Positions 1 to 10,347 are shown, numbered from the stretch's first letter. The stretch: DNA of 64,000 nucleotides from Kluyveromyces lactis (GCF_000002515.2 NC_006037.1:744001-808000), one strand, 5' to 3'. The notes: generated by a model from the letters alone, not told the origin. Numbers and translations are program-made.

Positions 1-577
1 CCACGATCTGTTGCAGTCTCTTGTAATCTTCTGTGAAATAAGTCGCATAACAGGACAACCAGTGAGCCCATCTAATTGGTTGAGCTCTTTGCAAATGGGT
101 GTACCCTGGCATTAGTACATCTATCTCTTCTTCAGCTCTTTGTAAGATAACCTTAATCAAAGACGATAGAGCTGGCAACACAGTACCGTTCAAGATATCA
201 CGACAGTATATTCTCATGTCAGTAGCCACTTGATCGTTACGAGACCTACCGGTATGGACCTTACCAGCAATTCCGCGACCAATAATCTCACCCAATCTTC
301 TTTCATTGGCAGTATGGATATCTTCGTCATCCGCTTCTCTAACGAACGAACCATCGCTCCATTCTTGTTCAATTTGCTTCAAACCAGCATGAATCTTACT
401 CAATTCATCCTCAGTCAACAAGCCAATTTTTTGCAAACCACTGGTGTACACTTTAGTACCTTCTAAATCTGCCTTGTACATCTTATAATCATATGGTAAT
501 GATGCATTGTATAAATGCATCAATGGATCAGTCTCACCAGTGAATCTACCACCCCACAATTTTTGTTTCTCAGCCAT
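1..577 (-). CDS. ARG4: Argininosuccinate lyase, N-terminal part (cut by window edge)
   Basis: Argininosuccinate lyase makes arginine and fumarate from argininosuccinate, the last step of arginine synthesis, in the cytosol as a homotetramer. Only the first 192 codons are present; the reading frame is open to base 1 and the rest lies outside the window. The start is the ATG at 577, giving [20 protein letters not shown], the usual N-terminus of the family. The conserved [11 protein letters not shown] segment of the lyase superfamily follows at about residues 110-120. The neighbour order ARG4-DED81-prolyl-tRNA synthetase is the same as YHR018C-YHR020W in S. cerevisiae. A Gcn4-type TGAGTCA lies about 190 bp upstream. 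Confidence 0.96.
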   Translation of the reverse strand, partial: MAEKQKLWGGRFTGETDPLMHLYNASLPYDYKMYKADLEGTKVYTSGLQKIGLLTEDELSKIHAGLKQIEQEWSDGSFVREADDEDIHTANERRLGEIIGRGIAGKVHTGRSRNDQVATDMRIYCRDILNGTVLPALSSLIKVILQRAEEEIDVLMPGYTHLQRAQPIRWAHWLSCYATYFTEDYKRLQQIV

Positions 578-1047
578 TTTTCCGGTTACAGTTATTAGTT
601 TAGTTGTCCGTCGTCGTCTAGTTGTAAGATGATTTGATCTATCAGCTTACCGATGGTACCACTTAGCAAACACAGAAGTCAATTAAAGTATCACATCTTT
701 TACTTGAAGCAACATCCTTCAGAGTGATGAAGCCATTTCTGATATCAATATTCAAATCTTATCATACAGTGAGTCAGTGAAAAAAAAAAAAAATGAGAGC
801 GATCATGTCGGATCACGTGAAATGTGACTAGCTTGTCCTCCCGAAGCATCGCAACATCACATCTATCCTTGCTTGCTCAGTTACTCGTTAACCTGGGACG
901 TTTATTGCATGGCTTAGATTATGTTATAGCATAAATACTTTTGAATGAGAAGAAGTATAGGTTTTATACAAATATTAATCTATTAACGGTATTTTCTTTC
1001 GGGTCACGTCTATATCGTTCTCTGTTGCAACCCACAGCTCTGTGGCT
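578..1047. promoter_or_regulatory. ARG4 promoter / DED81 downstream spacer
   Basis: This 470-bp spacer holds the ARG4 promoter and the 3' region of DED81. Visible elements are a TGAGTCA (770-776), a 13-bp A run near 781-793 that could exclude nucleosomes, and a CACGTG E-box (814-819) of the kind bound by Cbf1. I see no gene in it. Confidence 0.6.
770..776. promoter_or_regulatory. Candidate Gcn4 site upstream of ARG4
   Basis: TGAGTCA matches the Gcn4/AP-1 consensus TGA(C/G)TCA exactly and lies 193 bp upstream of the ARG4 start. ARG4 is a classic target of general amino-acid control in S. cerevisiae. Binding here is inferred. Confidence 0.6.
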
Positions 1048-2712
1048 TTATGGCTTACATCTACCAGAGAAACGTGGATATAGGGAACAATCTCTGACGG
1101 TGAATCTGTCACATAACCATGCTAAGATACGTTCAGTACCCAAACCGTAACCACCATGAGGACAAGTACCGTATTTTCTTTGGTCGATGAACCAGTAGTA
1201 TGGAGCAGGGTCGATACCTTCACGCTTGAAACCGGCCATCAATTCTTCAGTGTCGTCGATTCTCATAGAACCACCAGTGATTTCACCGACAGTTGGCATC
1301 AAGACGTCGACAGATTCGGTAACACGTTTGTCGTCGTCACAACGTTTCATGTAGAAAGATTTGATTTCCAATGGGAATCTAGTCAAAAGAATTGGAACAC
1401 CGATGGTGTCAGTCATCTTTCTTTCTGCAGCTTCAGCGATATCGTCACCAAATTGGAACTCTTTATCTTCCTCGTTCTTAATACCGTGTTCTTTTAACCA
1501 TTCGATGGCATCCTTGTACTCCATTCTCTTGAAAGGAAGTTGAGGTGCTTGGAAATTAGGGTTCAATTTCTTGACCAAAGGACCAGCAACCGGGTCTTCT
1601 AGCACGTATTGGATGGTCTTAGTGATGACACGTTCGATGTGTGACAATAAATCGTCAAAGTCCAAGAAACACAATTCCGCTTCGATATGGGTATATTCGG
1701 ACAAATGTCTTCTTGTATGAGACTTCTCAGCTCTGAAGGATTCTTGAATACAGTAAACGTCACCCAATGCAGCCAAACATGTTTCCAAGTACAATTGGGA
1801 GGATTGGGTCAAGAAAGCTTCTTCACCGTAGTAGTCTAGTTTAAACAAAGTGGATCCACCTTCGACTTGAGTCTGCACCATACATGGTGGGTTGACCTCA
1901 GTTAGTCCCTCTTCATCGTATACACGACGAATAGATTTCATCAAAGCAGCACGCACCTTCATTACAGCGGACAGTGTTTCACCTCTCAACATTAGATGTC
2001 TTTGATCCAAAAGAATCGAAGGATCAGCATTTTCTTGAACTCTGTTGGTGAAAGCATTTTCACCGGATGGTGCCGGGCCAACAATTTCAAAGTAATCGAC
2101 GAATAATTCAACACCACCTGGTGCACTCTTGCTCTCTGGAACCACCTTTATGGTACCATACAATGTGATTGTAGTTTCTAAAGTCAAATTGACGATTTGG
2201 TAAGATCTAGCCAAATCACCAGTCAACACAGTTTGCAAGAACCCAGTACCATCTCTCAAGATGATGAAGACAACAGACTTATTGTTACGTAGTCTGTGAA
2301 CCCAACCGGAAACCTTAACTCTCTTGTCTACCGCATCGTAAGCAGACCGGATCTTCCGGCGTTCTGCCTTTGGTAAACTTAAATCTTCTTCAATGGTGAT
2401 GTTCATAGCTTCTAGCTTCTTAGCAGCATTCTTAGCCTCTTGTTCCTGCTGTTTCTGCTCCAATTCCTTTTGCTTAGCAGCCTTCTTCTTCAAGCCTTCA
2501 ACACCCTTCTTGGCCTTCTTCAAAGCACTAGCACTAATCTCGACGTACGCGCCTTCTGCTCCATCGTCTTCCTTCTTGAAAACATAAATTTCCTTTGGCT
2601 CACTTTCAGCCTTGCTATAAAGAGCAAATGCAGCGGTCTTAAATGGCTGTTGCTCGGTACCAGCAACGGTTGACTCGTCAACACCACTGAATTCGTTGAC
2701 ATAAACTGACAT
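1048..2712 (-). CDS. DED81: Cytosolic asparaginyl-tRNA synthetase
   Basis: This class IIb enzyme charges tRNA-Asn with asparagine in the cytosol. The 554-residue product has the family size and order. It begins with a fungal N-terminal extension containing a Lys/Gln-rich charged helix (about residues 60-110). An OB-fold anticodon-binding domain with VSGWVHRLRNNKSVVF follows at about 134-149, then the class II catalytic core with motif 2 (FRAEKSHTRRHLSEYTHIEAE region, about 330-350) and motif 3 (GGYGLGTERILAWL, about 522-535). The start ATG at 2712 gives MSVYVNEFSGVDE. It sits between ARG4 and the prolyl-tRNA synthetase gene as YHR019C does in S. cerevisiae, and is divergent from the latter. 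Confidence 0.97.
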   Translation of the reverse strand: MSVYVNEFSGVDESTVAGTEQQPFKTAAFALYSKAESEPKEIYVFKKEDDGAEGAYVEISASALKKAKKGVEGLKKKAAKQKELEQKQQEQEAKNAAKKLEAMNITIEEDLSLPKAERRKIRSAYDAVDKRVKVSGWVHRLRNNKSVVFIILRDGTGFLQTVLTGDLARSYQIVNLTLETTITLYGTIKVVPESKSAPGGVELFVDYFEIVGPAPSGENAFTNRVQENADPSILLDQRHLMLRGETLSAVMKVRAALMKSIRRVYDEEGLTEVNPPCMVQTQVEGGSTLFKLDYYGEEAFLTQSSQLYLETCLAALGDVYCIQESFRAEKSHTRRHLSEYTHIEAELCFLDFDDLLSHIERVITKTIQYVLEDPVAGPLVKKLNPNFQAPQLPFKRMEYKDAIEWLKEHGIKNEEDKEFQFGDDIAEAAERKMTDTIGVPILLTRFPLEIKSFYMKRCDDDKRVTESVDVLMPTVGEITGGSMRIDDTEELMAGFKREGIDPAPYYWFIDQRKYGTCPHGGYGLGTERILAWLCDRFTVRDCSLYPRFSGRCKP

Positions 2713-3133
2713 GGTTTGTTGTTCGTTAGATTTTAAATTTATTTCCTTGGAAATGACTATCCAAAACTATTGGAAAAATTTCTCTTTAAAAATACAAATT
2801 GGTTCTTTAGATTGAATGACACCAATACCAGGTAACAATACAGGCAAAGACCAAGTAATAGTCTCTATTATATAATTGTTAAAACCTTCTTGTTTGACTC
2901 ATTATTTTTTTCTCTTCGAAACTTAGCTTTCCGTTTCGTTGTTGAAGATGCAAAAACTGAAAAATTTTGATTTCGAACAATGTGTTTCAACAAAATATTA
3001 GGAATAAGATAAGTGGACAAAGGCTTATGATAAGGGATTGCGGTTTGTTTATAGCCCTAGTTTTTGGTAGTTGTTTTGGTTTTCCATCAGATTCTTTGTT
3101 ATTTACACCTCAGGTGAACACGGTATTAAAACA
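2713..3133. promoter_or_regulatory. Divergent promoter region, DED81 / prolyl-tRNA synthetase
   Basis: This 421-bp AT-rich spacer lies between two divergent aminoacyl-tRNA synthetase genes. I see no clear TATA box or gene. A shared promoter is likely but not shown. Confidence 0.4.
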
Positions 3134-5152
3134 ATGTCCTTAGAAGAAACCTTTAGCAAGTTACAGATTAATGCATCTGACGATGCAGTTGTCGTGAAGT
3201 CTTTGGTCTTCAAGCCAAAGACACCTAAATCTCAGACACCTGTTCCGATCGTTGTTGTTGCTTTGCACAGTACCACTACTCCATCTGGGTTGATTGCCAG
3301 TGTTACTTCTACGAAGGACCCAAGATTAGCTCGTGATGAATTATTCCAAAGTCAATTTAAGATCCAGTCTGGTAAGGAGTTCCATTTAGGTCATTTGGCT
3401 CAGGCTGAGGGTGCCTTCAAGTTGTTGTTGGATCAACAATTGGTTGCATTGGCCGATGATACCGTCTTGCAATTGAACGATGAAAAATTCGTTAAGAAAT
3501 CTGATTTGATCGGTAAGTATTTGAACTCATTTGAACCATTGGAAGTTGATTTCTCTCAGGTCGTTGAAGTTGCTAAGAAGGAGGCTTCAGCTCCAGCTCC
3601 AGCCAAGTCTGCTGCTTCTTTGGAAGATGCTAAATTGATCGGTGTTACCGTTGATAAGGCTTTAGATTTCTCCGGTTGGTACCAGCAGATTTTGACCAAA
3701 GGTGAAATGTTGGATTACTACGACGTCTCTGGTTGTTACATCCTAAGACCAGCTTCTTACGCTATCTGGGAACAAATTCAAAGATGGTTTGATGATAGAA
3801 TTAAGGGTTTAGGTGTACAAAACGCTTATTTCCCAATGTTCGTTTCATCTCGTGTCTTGGAAAAGGAAAAAGATCATATTGAAGGTTTCGCTCCTGAAGT
3901 TGCTTGGGTCACTAGAGCCGGTACCTCTGAGTTGGATGAACCAATTGCTATTAGACCTACATCTGAAACCGTCATGTACCCATACTATGCCAAATGGATT
4001 CAATCCTACAGAGACTTACCAATCAAGTTAAACCAATGGAATTCTGTCGTTAGATGGGAATTCAAGCATCCTCAACCATTTTTGAGAACAAGAGAATTCT
4101 TGTGGCAAGAAGGTCACACAGCTCACTTGACCAAAGAGGCTGCTGAAGAAGAAGTTATGCAAATCTTGGACTTCTATGCCGGTGTTTACGAAGAACTATT
4201 GGCTGTTCCAGTGGTTAAGGGTAGAAAGACCGAAAAGGAAAAGTTCGCTGGTGGTGATTTCACTACCACTTGTGAAGGTTACATTCCTCAAACTGGTCGT
4301 GGTATTCAAGGTGCTACTTCTCACCATCTTGGTCAAAACTTCTCTAAAATGTTTAACATTAGTGTTGAAAACCCATTGGGCTCAGAACATCCAAAAATTT
4401 TCGCATATCAAAACTCTTGGGGTCTATCCACAAGAGTTATCGGTGTCATGGTCATGATCCACTCTGATAACAAGGGTTTGGTGATCCCACCAAGAGTTTC
4501 TCAATTCCAATCTGTGGTCCTTCCTGTCGGTATCACTACTAAGACCTCTGATGAACAAAGAGCAAAGATCCATGAAAATGCCAGAGCCATCGAATCTAGA
4601 TTGAAGAAGGCTGGTATCAGAGCCTTTGGTGATTACAACGATAACTACACTCCAGGTTGGAAGTTCTCTCAATACGAATTGAAGGGTATTCCATTACGTA
4701 TTGAGCTTGGTCCAAAGGATTTGGAAAAGGAACAAGTTACTTGTGTTAGGAGAAACGATGGTAAGAAGATTGTTGTTTCTCTTAACGATTTGGAAAAGAG
4801 AATCCCAGAAATCTTAGAAGAATTACAACAAGATTTGTTCAACAAGGCTAAGGAATTATTCGACACTCATAGAGTCATTGTTGATGAATGGAAGGATTTC
4901 GTTCCAGCTTTGAACAAGAAGAACGTTATCTTGTCCCCATGGTGTGGTGTCGAAGAATGTGAAGAAGATATTAAAGATGCTTCTGCTAAGAAGGATGACG
5001 GTGAAGAGATTGAAGTCGATGATAAGTCCCCATCTATGGGTGCTAAATCCTTATGTATTCCATTCAACCAACCAACTCTAAAACCTGGTCAAAAGTGTGT
5101 CAAATGTACTCGTCTTGCTAAAACTTACTGTATGTTCGGACGTTCCTACTAG
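3134..5152 (+). CDS. Cytosolic prolyl-tRNA synthetase (YHR020W orthologue)
   Basis: This class IIa enzyme charges tRNA-Pro. The 672-residue protein starts at the ATG at 3134 (MSLEETFSKLQINASDDAVV); the frame is open further upstream only from a TTG, so I chose the ATG. Residues 1-165 form the N-terminal YbaK/INS-like domain found in fungal ProRS. The catalytic core shows RPTSETVMYPYYAKWI and motif 2 (VVRWEFKHPQPFLRTREF) around residues 275-325. The C-terminal region carries several cysteines (CGVEECEED, KCVKCTRLAKTYC) and ends in MFGRSY, typical of the eukaryotic/archaeal ProRS type. Codon use is strongly biased, as expected of a highly expressed synthetase. Confidence 0.96.
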   Translation: MSLEETFSKLQINASDDAVVVKSLVFKPKTPKSQTPVPIVVVALHSTTTPSGLIASVTSTKDPRLARDELFQSQFKIQSGKEFHLGHLAQAEGAFKLLLDQQLVALADDTVLQLNDEKFVKKSDLIGKYLNSFEPLEVDFSQVVEVAKKEASAPAPAKSAASLEDAKLIGVTVDKALDFSGWYQQILTKGEMLDYYDVSGCYILRPASYAIWEQIQRWFDDRIKGLGVQNAYFPMFVSSRVLEKEKDHIEGFAPEVAWVTRAGTSELDEPIAIRPTSETVMYPYYAKWIQSYRDLPIKLNQWNSVVRWEFKHPQPFLRTREFLWQEGHTAHLTKEAAEEEVMQILDFYAGVYEELLAVPVVKGRKTEKEKFAGGDFTTTCEGYIPQTGRGIQGATSHHLGQNFSKMFNISVENPLGSEHPKIFAYQNSWGLSTRVIGVMVMIHSDNKGLVIPPRVSQFQSVVLPVGITTKTSDEQRAKIHENARAIESRLKKAGIRAFGDYNDNYTPGWKFSQYELKGIPLRIELGPKDLEKEQVTCVRRNDGKKIVVSLNDLEKRIPEILEELQQDLFNKAKELFDTHRVIVDEWKDFVPALNKKNVILSPWCGVEECEEDIKDASAKKDDGEEIEVDDKSPSMGAKSLCIPFNQPTLKPGQKCVKCTRLAKTYCMFGRSY

Positions 5153-5441
5153 TAAATTAGACTGTAAGAGGAAGGATATAACTATTACCCTATACACAAC
5201 TATCACTGCATTTCACCAACACTTTTTTATTATATCTCTTTAATTATCATCGCTTGTTATTATTATATCATTATTACTATTATTATTATTAATTAGCCAT
5301 TCCACATTCAAACAACCTGTGATTCCTAAATACTGATGTTGAAGAATAATATATCGTATTCAATTAAATAAGGGCAGTCTAGTACAATATTTGTTAATTA
5401 GTAACTAAATAGTAACTGAGATAGAGTTCTCATAATATGCA

Positions 5442-6446
5442 TCATTTGATACTCCAAAATTCTGATCTTTTGACTTCTTCCACAAAGATATCTTTGATCT
5501 GGATGTTACCGTCATCCTGCTCCTCCAAGTAGGAAATCTGTTTCAATTGGACGACGTTCTCTATGTAATTCAACATTTCATCATAACACACTGCAATCTG
5601 AGAGACTCCATGGGCATCATCGCTTGTGACATACCTGATCGACGGTGTCACTTCCTTCGACAAATTAACAATGTCTCTATGAGGGTAAGGGTCAACCTTG
5701 CCCTTACGAAGTCCAGCACTGTTAATTTCCACTACTCCACCATATGAGACCACATACTTCAAGCTCTCAACTATCAACTGTTTCACATCAGACCATTGAG
5801 TCATCACTGACTCAAGATCCTTCACCAAAGTACCTCCTTCGGACAAAACCTGCCCAGATTCCAAATCCACACGCATATCATCCGGCAAAAATAACCGTAT
5901 TAAATCAAAATGACCAACGACTAATGGCTGCGTCGTTTCCAACATCTTCCTTTGAATTGTAAAATAATCATATAACAACTGTCTAAGGTTGTTCCCACTA
6001 ACCTTCAACGCTTCGTTCCACTTTTCTTGATTAAAATCAATTGGGATATTGTGAACATGGTGAACAGATCCTACCATAAACTGCAGTACATTATTATTCC
6101 TCCTTAGCAGTTCATTCGCATACCGCATATGTTCCAAGTCACAACCTTCAATTTCAAATCCAATCAAGATATGTAAACCGTTCTCACTGGCGGTTTCTCT
6201 ATCTTTAATCCTTTTAGCGTGAATCATATACGCCTCGAATTTCTTTACAAGGATCTTCAAATCCTCTTCAGTGGAACTTTCATTAGTCTTCTCCTCAGGG
6301 TACAGTAATTCCAGTTCTAACCGGGGCATATGCTCCGTCATGCACCATGTGTGAAACTTGCGTCTCTTGACTTCAGTAATGATATCCTCTAATGGATCTA
6401 CACCGTGAGCAACATAGTCTCCGGAATGAGAGTGATGTGAGTACAT
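5442..6446 (-). CDS. HIS2: Histidinol-phosphate phosphatase
   Basis: HIS2 hydrolyses L-histidinol phosphate to histidinol, the penultimate step of histidine synthesis. The 334-residue product belongs to the PHP metal-dependent phosphatase family. The N-terminus MYSHHSHSGDYVAHG carries the metal-binding His cluster, TEHMPR follows near residue 38, GSVHHVHNIPIDF lies near 145, GHFDLIRLFLPDDM near 195, and DDAHG near 280. These match fungal His2 throughout, and the length is the family norm. It is divergent from the D-amino-acid oxidase gene across a 600-bp spacer and convergent with the prolyl-tRNA synthetase gene. In S. cerevisiae HIS2 (YFR025C) sits elsewhere, so this is a local synteny break. 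Confidence 0.95.
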   Translation of the reverse strand: MYSHHSHSGDYVAHGVDPLEDIITEVKRRKFHTWCMTEHMPRLELELLYPEEKTNESSTEEDLKILVKKFEAYMIHAKRIKDRETASENGLHILIGFEIEGCDLEHMRYANELLRRNNNVLQFMVGSVHHVHNIPIDFNQEKWNEALKVSGNNLRQLLYDYFTIQRKMLETTQPLVVGHFDLIRLFLPDDMRVDLESGQVLSEGGTLVKDLESVMTQWSDVKQLIVESLKYVVSYGGVVEINSAGLRKGKVDPYPHRDIVNLSKEVTPSIRYVTSDDAHGVSQIAVCYDEMLNYIENVVQLKQISYLEEQDDGNIQIKDIFVEEVKRSEFWSIK

Positions 6447-7046
6447 GGTAAAAACCTTCCAATGTTGAGGTTCTTTCTACTCTCGGCTGTTATGTGATTC
6501 AGATAAGGTCAATGGAATGAAGTAGCCCTTTCAAGGTAACGATGCTGGCAATATAAACTGACCTCTCATATTGCAAGTTATCAACACTTTCTTTTTTTCT
6601 TTTTTTCTTCGAGCGTTGTTTTCGACCGCTTTTGCAGCACTTAGAAAATTATGCAGAAGACTAAGATCAGCAACACTTAAGAGCCACTATCATCTCCCTT
6701 GAATCACAAAGAGGTGGAGCTAACTAAATTTTATACGACTTATCACCACCGTGTCTGCATTGGCAGAACTACAGGTGAGTTTTCAACACATATTCATTCG
6801 GATATACTAACCGAAGAATCATCTGATATATATCTGAATCATGCCATTACTCAAAGTGTTTGCGGCACGGCCTCGATGGTTGCTTCCACACAAACCCTTT
6901 ATCTAAACATCGATATTTCCATATCAGTATATATAGAGAAAAGTTGAAAACATCGGATGGTTTTTGTTCAAATCACTCTTGTAGCAATTGCAAAGTGGTA
7001 GAGAGAGAAGATAGAATCGAGTGTTTGTAAAGTTAACAGTATCAAT
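6447..7046. promoter_or_regulatory. Divergent promoter region, HIS2 / D-amino-acid oxidase
   Basis: This 600-bp spacer holds T-rich tracts near 6590-6610 and a TATATATAG-like stretch near 6929-6939, about 110 bp before the oxidase start, which could serve as its TATA box. A TACTAAC at 6805-6811 has no suitable 5' splice site before it. I see no gene. Confidence 0.4.
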
Positions 7047-8168
7047 ATGGCTAAAGTTGTGGTTGTCGGTGCAGGTATCTCTGGTTTGAGTGTCGCACAC
7101 TCTTTATTGGAATTATATGGTCGTGATAAGATTGAAGAATTAGTTATCATCGCTCGTGATATCCCAGGTACTTTTACATCGTACGATTACACTTCACCTT
7201 GGGCAGGTGCCAATTGGGATTCTTTCGCAGCACCAGATGATCATGCTCAGATTAAAAGAGATACGGTGACTTATGAGTGGTTCACTGAATTGGCTAGATC
7301 CAAACCGGAGACTGGGGTGAAAGAGTACACATTGAAGCTGGTGACAAGAAAGGAGACCATACCATGGTTTGTTAGAGATAATTTTGTCAGAGATTTGAAG
7401 CAAATGTCTGAAGAAGAATTAAAGTACAGAAATTTGGATCCGCAAGACTACCATGGATTCGAATTCACTACTTTCACTGTTACTCCATCTACTTATAAGT
7501 TCTGGATGGTCAATGAGATTAAGAAAATGGGTGGTAAACTCAGACAACTGGCAAAGATTGATGCCATTGAGAATATTCCTGAAATCGTTGGATTTGTGCC
7601 AGATTTGGTAATCAATGCTACGGGTGTTCATGCAGGTCAATTCTTGAGGCATTATGAACCCTCAGAGGTTGAAAAGGTGTACCCAGTGAAGGGTCAAATC
7701 GTTCAGATTTATGAGGATTTACCTTTCCAAATTGTTGTGGAACCGTTGCCAAAGGATGATAATCCTGCAAGCGATCAATTCTTGAACATGTTCCCTCGTG
7801 GTGACGGTGGTTGTATTATCGGTGGTATTATGAGGAAAAACGATTGGTCAAATACCGTTGACGATGAATTGACAAAGAAAATCGTTGAAGTTTGTAAACG
7901 CCATACACCAGAGTTGAAAAATCCAACCATCTATAACTCTTATGTGGCATTGAGACCAGGAAGAAAAGATGGTGTCAGAGTTGAATACTCTGAGTTCGAT
8001 TTACCAAAAAATCAAGGGAAACTCAAGGTGATCCATAACTACGGGATTGGGGGAGCTGGTTACCAAGCATCCCGTGGTCTTGCCTTGGAGGCTTCCGCTT
8101 TAGCTGCTGCTAATGTGTTAGGTCTACCTAAGTTTATCTCAAGAAAAGCTTGTCCATACAAATTATGA
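7047..8168 (+). CDS. D-amino-acid (or D-aspartate) oxidase, FAD-dependent
   Basis: Enzymes of this family oxidise D-amino acids to 2-oxo acids, ammonia and hydrogen peroxide, usually in peroxisomes. The 373-residue product has the N-terminal dinucleotide-binding motif GAGISGLSVA (residues 8-17) and the family signature HNYGIGGAGYQASRG with its histidine at residue 330. The upstream LRPGRKDGVRVE holds the conserved substrate-carboxylate arginine region. It ends PYKL, which resembles but does not match a canonical SKL-type peroxisomal signal. Sequence alone does not let me decide between neutral D-amino-acid and D-aspartate preference. S. cerevisiae has no clear counterpart, so this is gene content typical of Kluyveromyces and other yeasts that retain D-amino-acid use. 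Confidence 0.9.
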   Translation: MAKVVVVGAGISGLSVAHSLLELYGRDKIEELVIIARDIPGTFTSYDYTSPWAGANWDSFAAPDDHAQIKRDTVTYEWFTELARSKPETGVKEYTLKLVTRKETIPWFVRDNFVRDLKQMSEEELKYRNLDPQDYHGFEFTTFTVTPSTYKFWMVNEIKKMGGKLRQLAKIDAIENIPEIVGFVPDLVINATGVHAGQFLRHYEPSEVEKVYPVKGQIVQIYEDLPFQIVVEPLPKDDNPASDQFLNMFPRGDGGCIIGGIMRKNDWSNTVDDELTKKIVEVCKRHTPELKNPTIYNSYVALRPGRKDGVRVEYSEFDLPKNQGKLKVIHNYGIGGAGYQASRGLALEASALAAANVLGLPKFISRKACPYKL

Positions 8169-8341
8169 TGCAGAGACTTCATACCACTCTTTATATATAA
8201 TTTAAAATTCACTTCGATGTATCGAATCGCACTTCCTCGTAACTGTATCTAATAACAAGGCTTCATTACAAGTGGAGTGTATCAGACTTCCTGGGAGGGG
8301 ACAGCAGAGATAGGTAAGAGACAAAACCAAAAAAAAGAAAA

Positions 8342-8414
8342 TGGACGAGTCCGGAGTCGAACCGAAGACCTCTCCCATGCTAAGGGAGCGCGCTACCAAC
8401 TACGCCACACGCCC
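8342..8414 (-). tRNA. tRNA-Ala (anticodon AGC)
   Basis: This is a 73-nt intronless cloverleaf. The acceptor begins GGGCGTG, the D-loop has GTAGTTGGTAGC, the anticodon stem-loop reads CTCCCTTAGCATGGGAG (AGC anticodon), and the T-loop has GGTTCGACTCC. A run of T on the transcribed strand just downstream (A run at about 8329-8336 on the plus strand) is the expected Pol III stop. It is nearly identical to S. cerevisiae tRNA-Ala(AGC). Confidence 0.97.
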
Positions 8415-9261
8415 GTAATTCTTGAAAACGGAAGTTTTTATAAATACAAATCCACTTGAAATTATTACGTGTAAATTCAATCCCAATCTGGAACACTACT
8501 ATACATCTAGATGATGTTCGAGCGATACATACATAATCTAGAGATGAATAACATTAAGAAAAATATAGAGGCACATCAAGTCTCGTCAGGCTATTGGATA
8601 TTCGAAAATAAAGTCAGACAAGTCGTTTAATGTGTTCTCACGATCTGGTAAATGAAGTGCATCCCACTGTTGTATCAAAGGCGCAGGCGCACCATTCACC
8701 AGCTTTATCTTCTCCATAAACAGAACCCATTAATCTATGGAAGAGAAAGAACATGGGGCAGAATCAGGAGTGGTTTGAAAACAGTTTTATTCTTTTCAAA
8801 GTTGAAATTCGAACTGAAAAGAAAGCCTCATAATTACGAACCGACAGTCATTCACTCCACATAACCAATATAAACTTATATTGGCTGTTAATGTATGGCG
8901 ACGTTTCAGTAGTTTGAGGTGCGTACGCTGCTAAGGGCGACGGCGGTTTATGATACACTCTAACTATTATCACGTTCAGAGTCTAAAGTGGTAGATGGTA
9001 TGCTGAAAGACCTGCTTTTCGTTATTTTTATTTATTTTTCTGAACATGAAAAAATCATTCAGCTTCAATTACGCAATGTTTTTAGGGCTGACTTCACCTT
9101 TGGCTCAATCTATTCAAGATCGATGGTAAAAGCTGGCTTTAGGAAGGAGTCTGCGGTTTCAAACTGAAGCTCAATTTGCCGGATTTGTCCTTCTGTGAAA
9201 TAGACCTGTGCTTAAAACCGCTACTCGAGGGATTTATATATAACAATAAGGTGATATCATT
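8415..9261. other. Intergenic region before LDB16
   Basis: This 847-bp spacer lies between a tRNA gene and LDB16. Reading frames in it are short and without family features. TTTATATATAA at 9231-9241, just 20 bp before the LDB16 ATG, is TATA-like but too close to the start to be a normal TATA box. No LTR-like termini were seen although the position next to a tRNA gene made me look. Confidence 0.4.
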
Positions 9262-10161
9262 ATGGGCCTGCTAGCACTGGCTGAAACATCCTTAGGGTTT
9301 ATTACGAGAATACTGGCGACCTTATATCTTTATACATTACAGTTAATGATGTCTACCGTGTATATGAGTGTACGCACTGTACACAAGGTAGTTATTCATC
9401 CTGTCAAGAGGATTATACATTATGTGGTAGTGATTCCATCAGAAATAATATTTAGGAATCTGGCTGCACTAGTACTGCTTCCTATTAATATCCCATTGTA
9501 CATTCTCTTTGGATCATCTGTGAAAAGTTTATATCATTCCTTCGATGCGAATGCGACAACTTTCGGTGTGATTATGCTATCTCAATATGTCTTGAGTATG
9601 CTAATACTGGGTTTCACATTGGGGATAATGACAGGGGTGTTCCTCTCAAGTTTCCACAAATTCGTTCCTATTCCTAATATTTATTGGGAACCCTCAATTG
9701 GTGGTTTCATTGAATCAATTAAGGGCCTGCTCTTCTCTAGGCCCACAGAAAGTCCGCGGGAACACCCATATAGGGTACCTATACCTCGATTGTCAACAAA
9801 AAGACAATCGAATATGCCAGATTCCTCATTATACACGGATGCCAACGTTGATGCTGCGGCATCTGCAGCTGTTTCCAGCATATTAGAAACAGCTTCGGAT
9901 CTTGACTTGGATCTAATGCCTCACCATCAACCTGATATTGGAAATATGACTCCTTTGAGTCTTCCGGATACAAATGAAGATAGTGACCAAGAGTTGGGTT
10001 CTGATGAGGATTTGTCTGAAATGTCAAGATTCTGGGGCAATGAACAGGGATATGGAGTAGATACGATAAGGACAGAAATGACAGATGACATAAATCATTT
10101 GATTTATAGAAACAGAATCAAAAAAGATGCCGAAAATGTGGTCGATATACGAAATCTCTAA
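9262..10161 (+). CDS. LDB16: Lipid-droplet assembly factor, seipin partner
   Basis: Ldb16 works with seipin (Sei1) at ER-lipid-droplet contact sites. The 299-residue product has a hydrophobic N-terminal half with membrane segments near residues 15-35, 60-90 and 105-130. A polar, acidic C-terminal half (residues 160-299) ends in IYRNRIKKDAENVVDIRNL. Similarity by eye is weak; the main argument is position. The gene lies directly before PGS1, as YCL005W lies before YCL004W in S. cerevisiae, with matching strand and size class (299 here against about 256). The start is the first ATG of the frame. Confidence 0.7.
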   Translation: MGLLALAETSLGFITRILATLYLYTLQLMMSTVYMSVRTVHKVVIHPVKRIIHYVVVIPSEIIFRNLAALVLLPINIPLYILFGSSVKSLYHSFDANATTFGVIMLSQYVLSMLILGFTLGIMTGVFLSSFHKFVPIPNIYWEPSIGGFIESIKGLLFSRPTESPREHPYRVPIPRLSTKRQSNMPDSSLYTDANVDAAASAAVSSILETASDLDLDLMPHHQPDIGNMTPLSLPDTNEDSDQELGSDEDLSEMSRFWGNEQGYGVDTIRTEMTDDINHLIYRNRIKKDAENVVDIRNL

Positions 10162-10347
10162 GGAATTTACGAGACACCCCAACATATTGGCGCTCACGAA
10201 TCTGAATAATTTAAATACATATAACTACTAAGTACACGATGTCGGATGCATTGTAACATAGCTCAGAGGTGGGATGAATTTATCTTGCCAAAAGTTTACT
10301 ATAAGGATGATGTTAAGATTTGTCCAGGCGGGCTCCAAAAAATAAAG

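Noticed and set aside
6805-6811. TACTAAC upstream of the D-amino-acid oxidase gene
   Set aside because: The only nearby 5' splice-like sequence (GTGAGT at about 6775) is 30 nt away, too close for a yeast intron, and the downstream frame needs no upstream exon.
8415-9261. Possible solo LTR or transposon remnant next to tRNA-Ala
   Set aside because: No terminal TG...CA inverted repeat pair, target-site duplication or coding remnant was visible.
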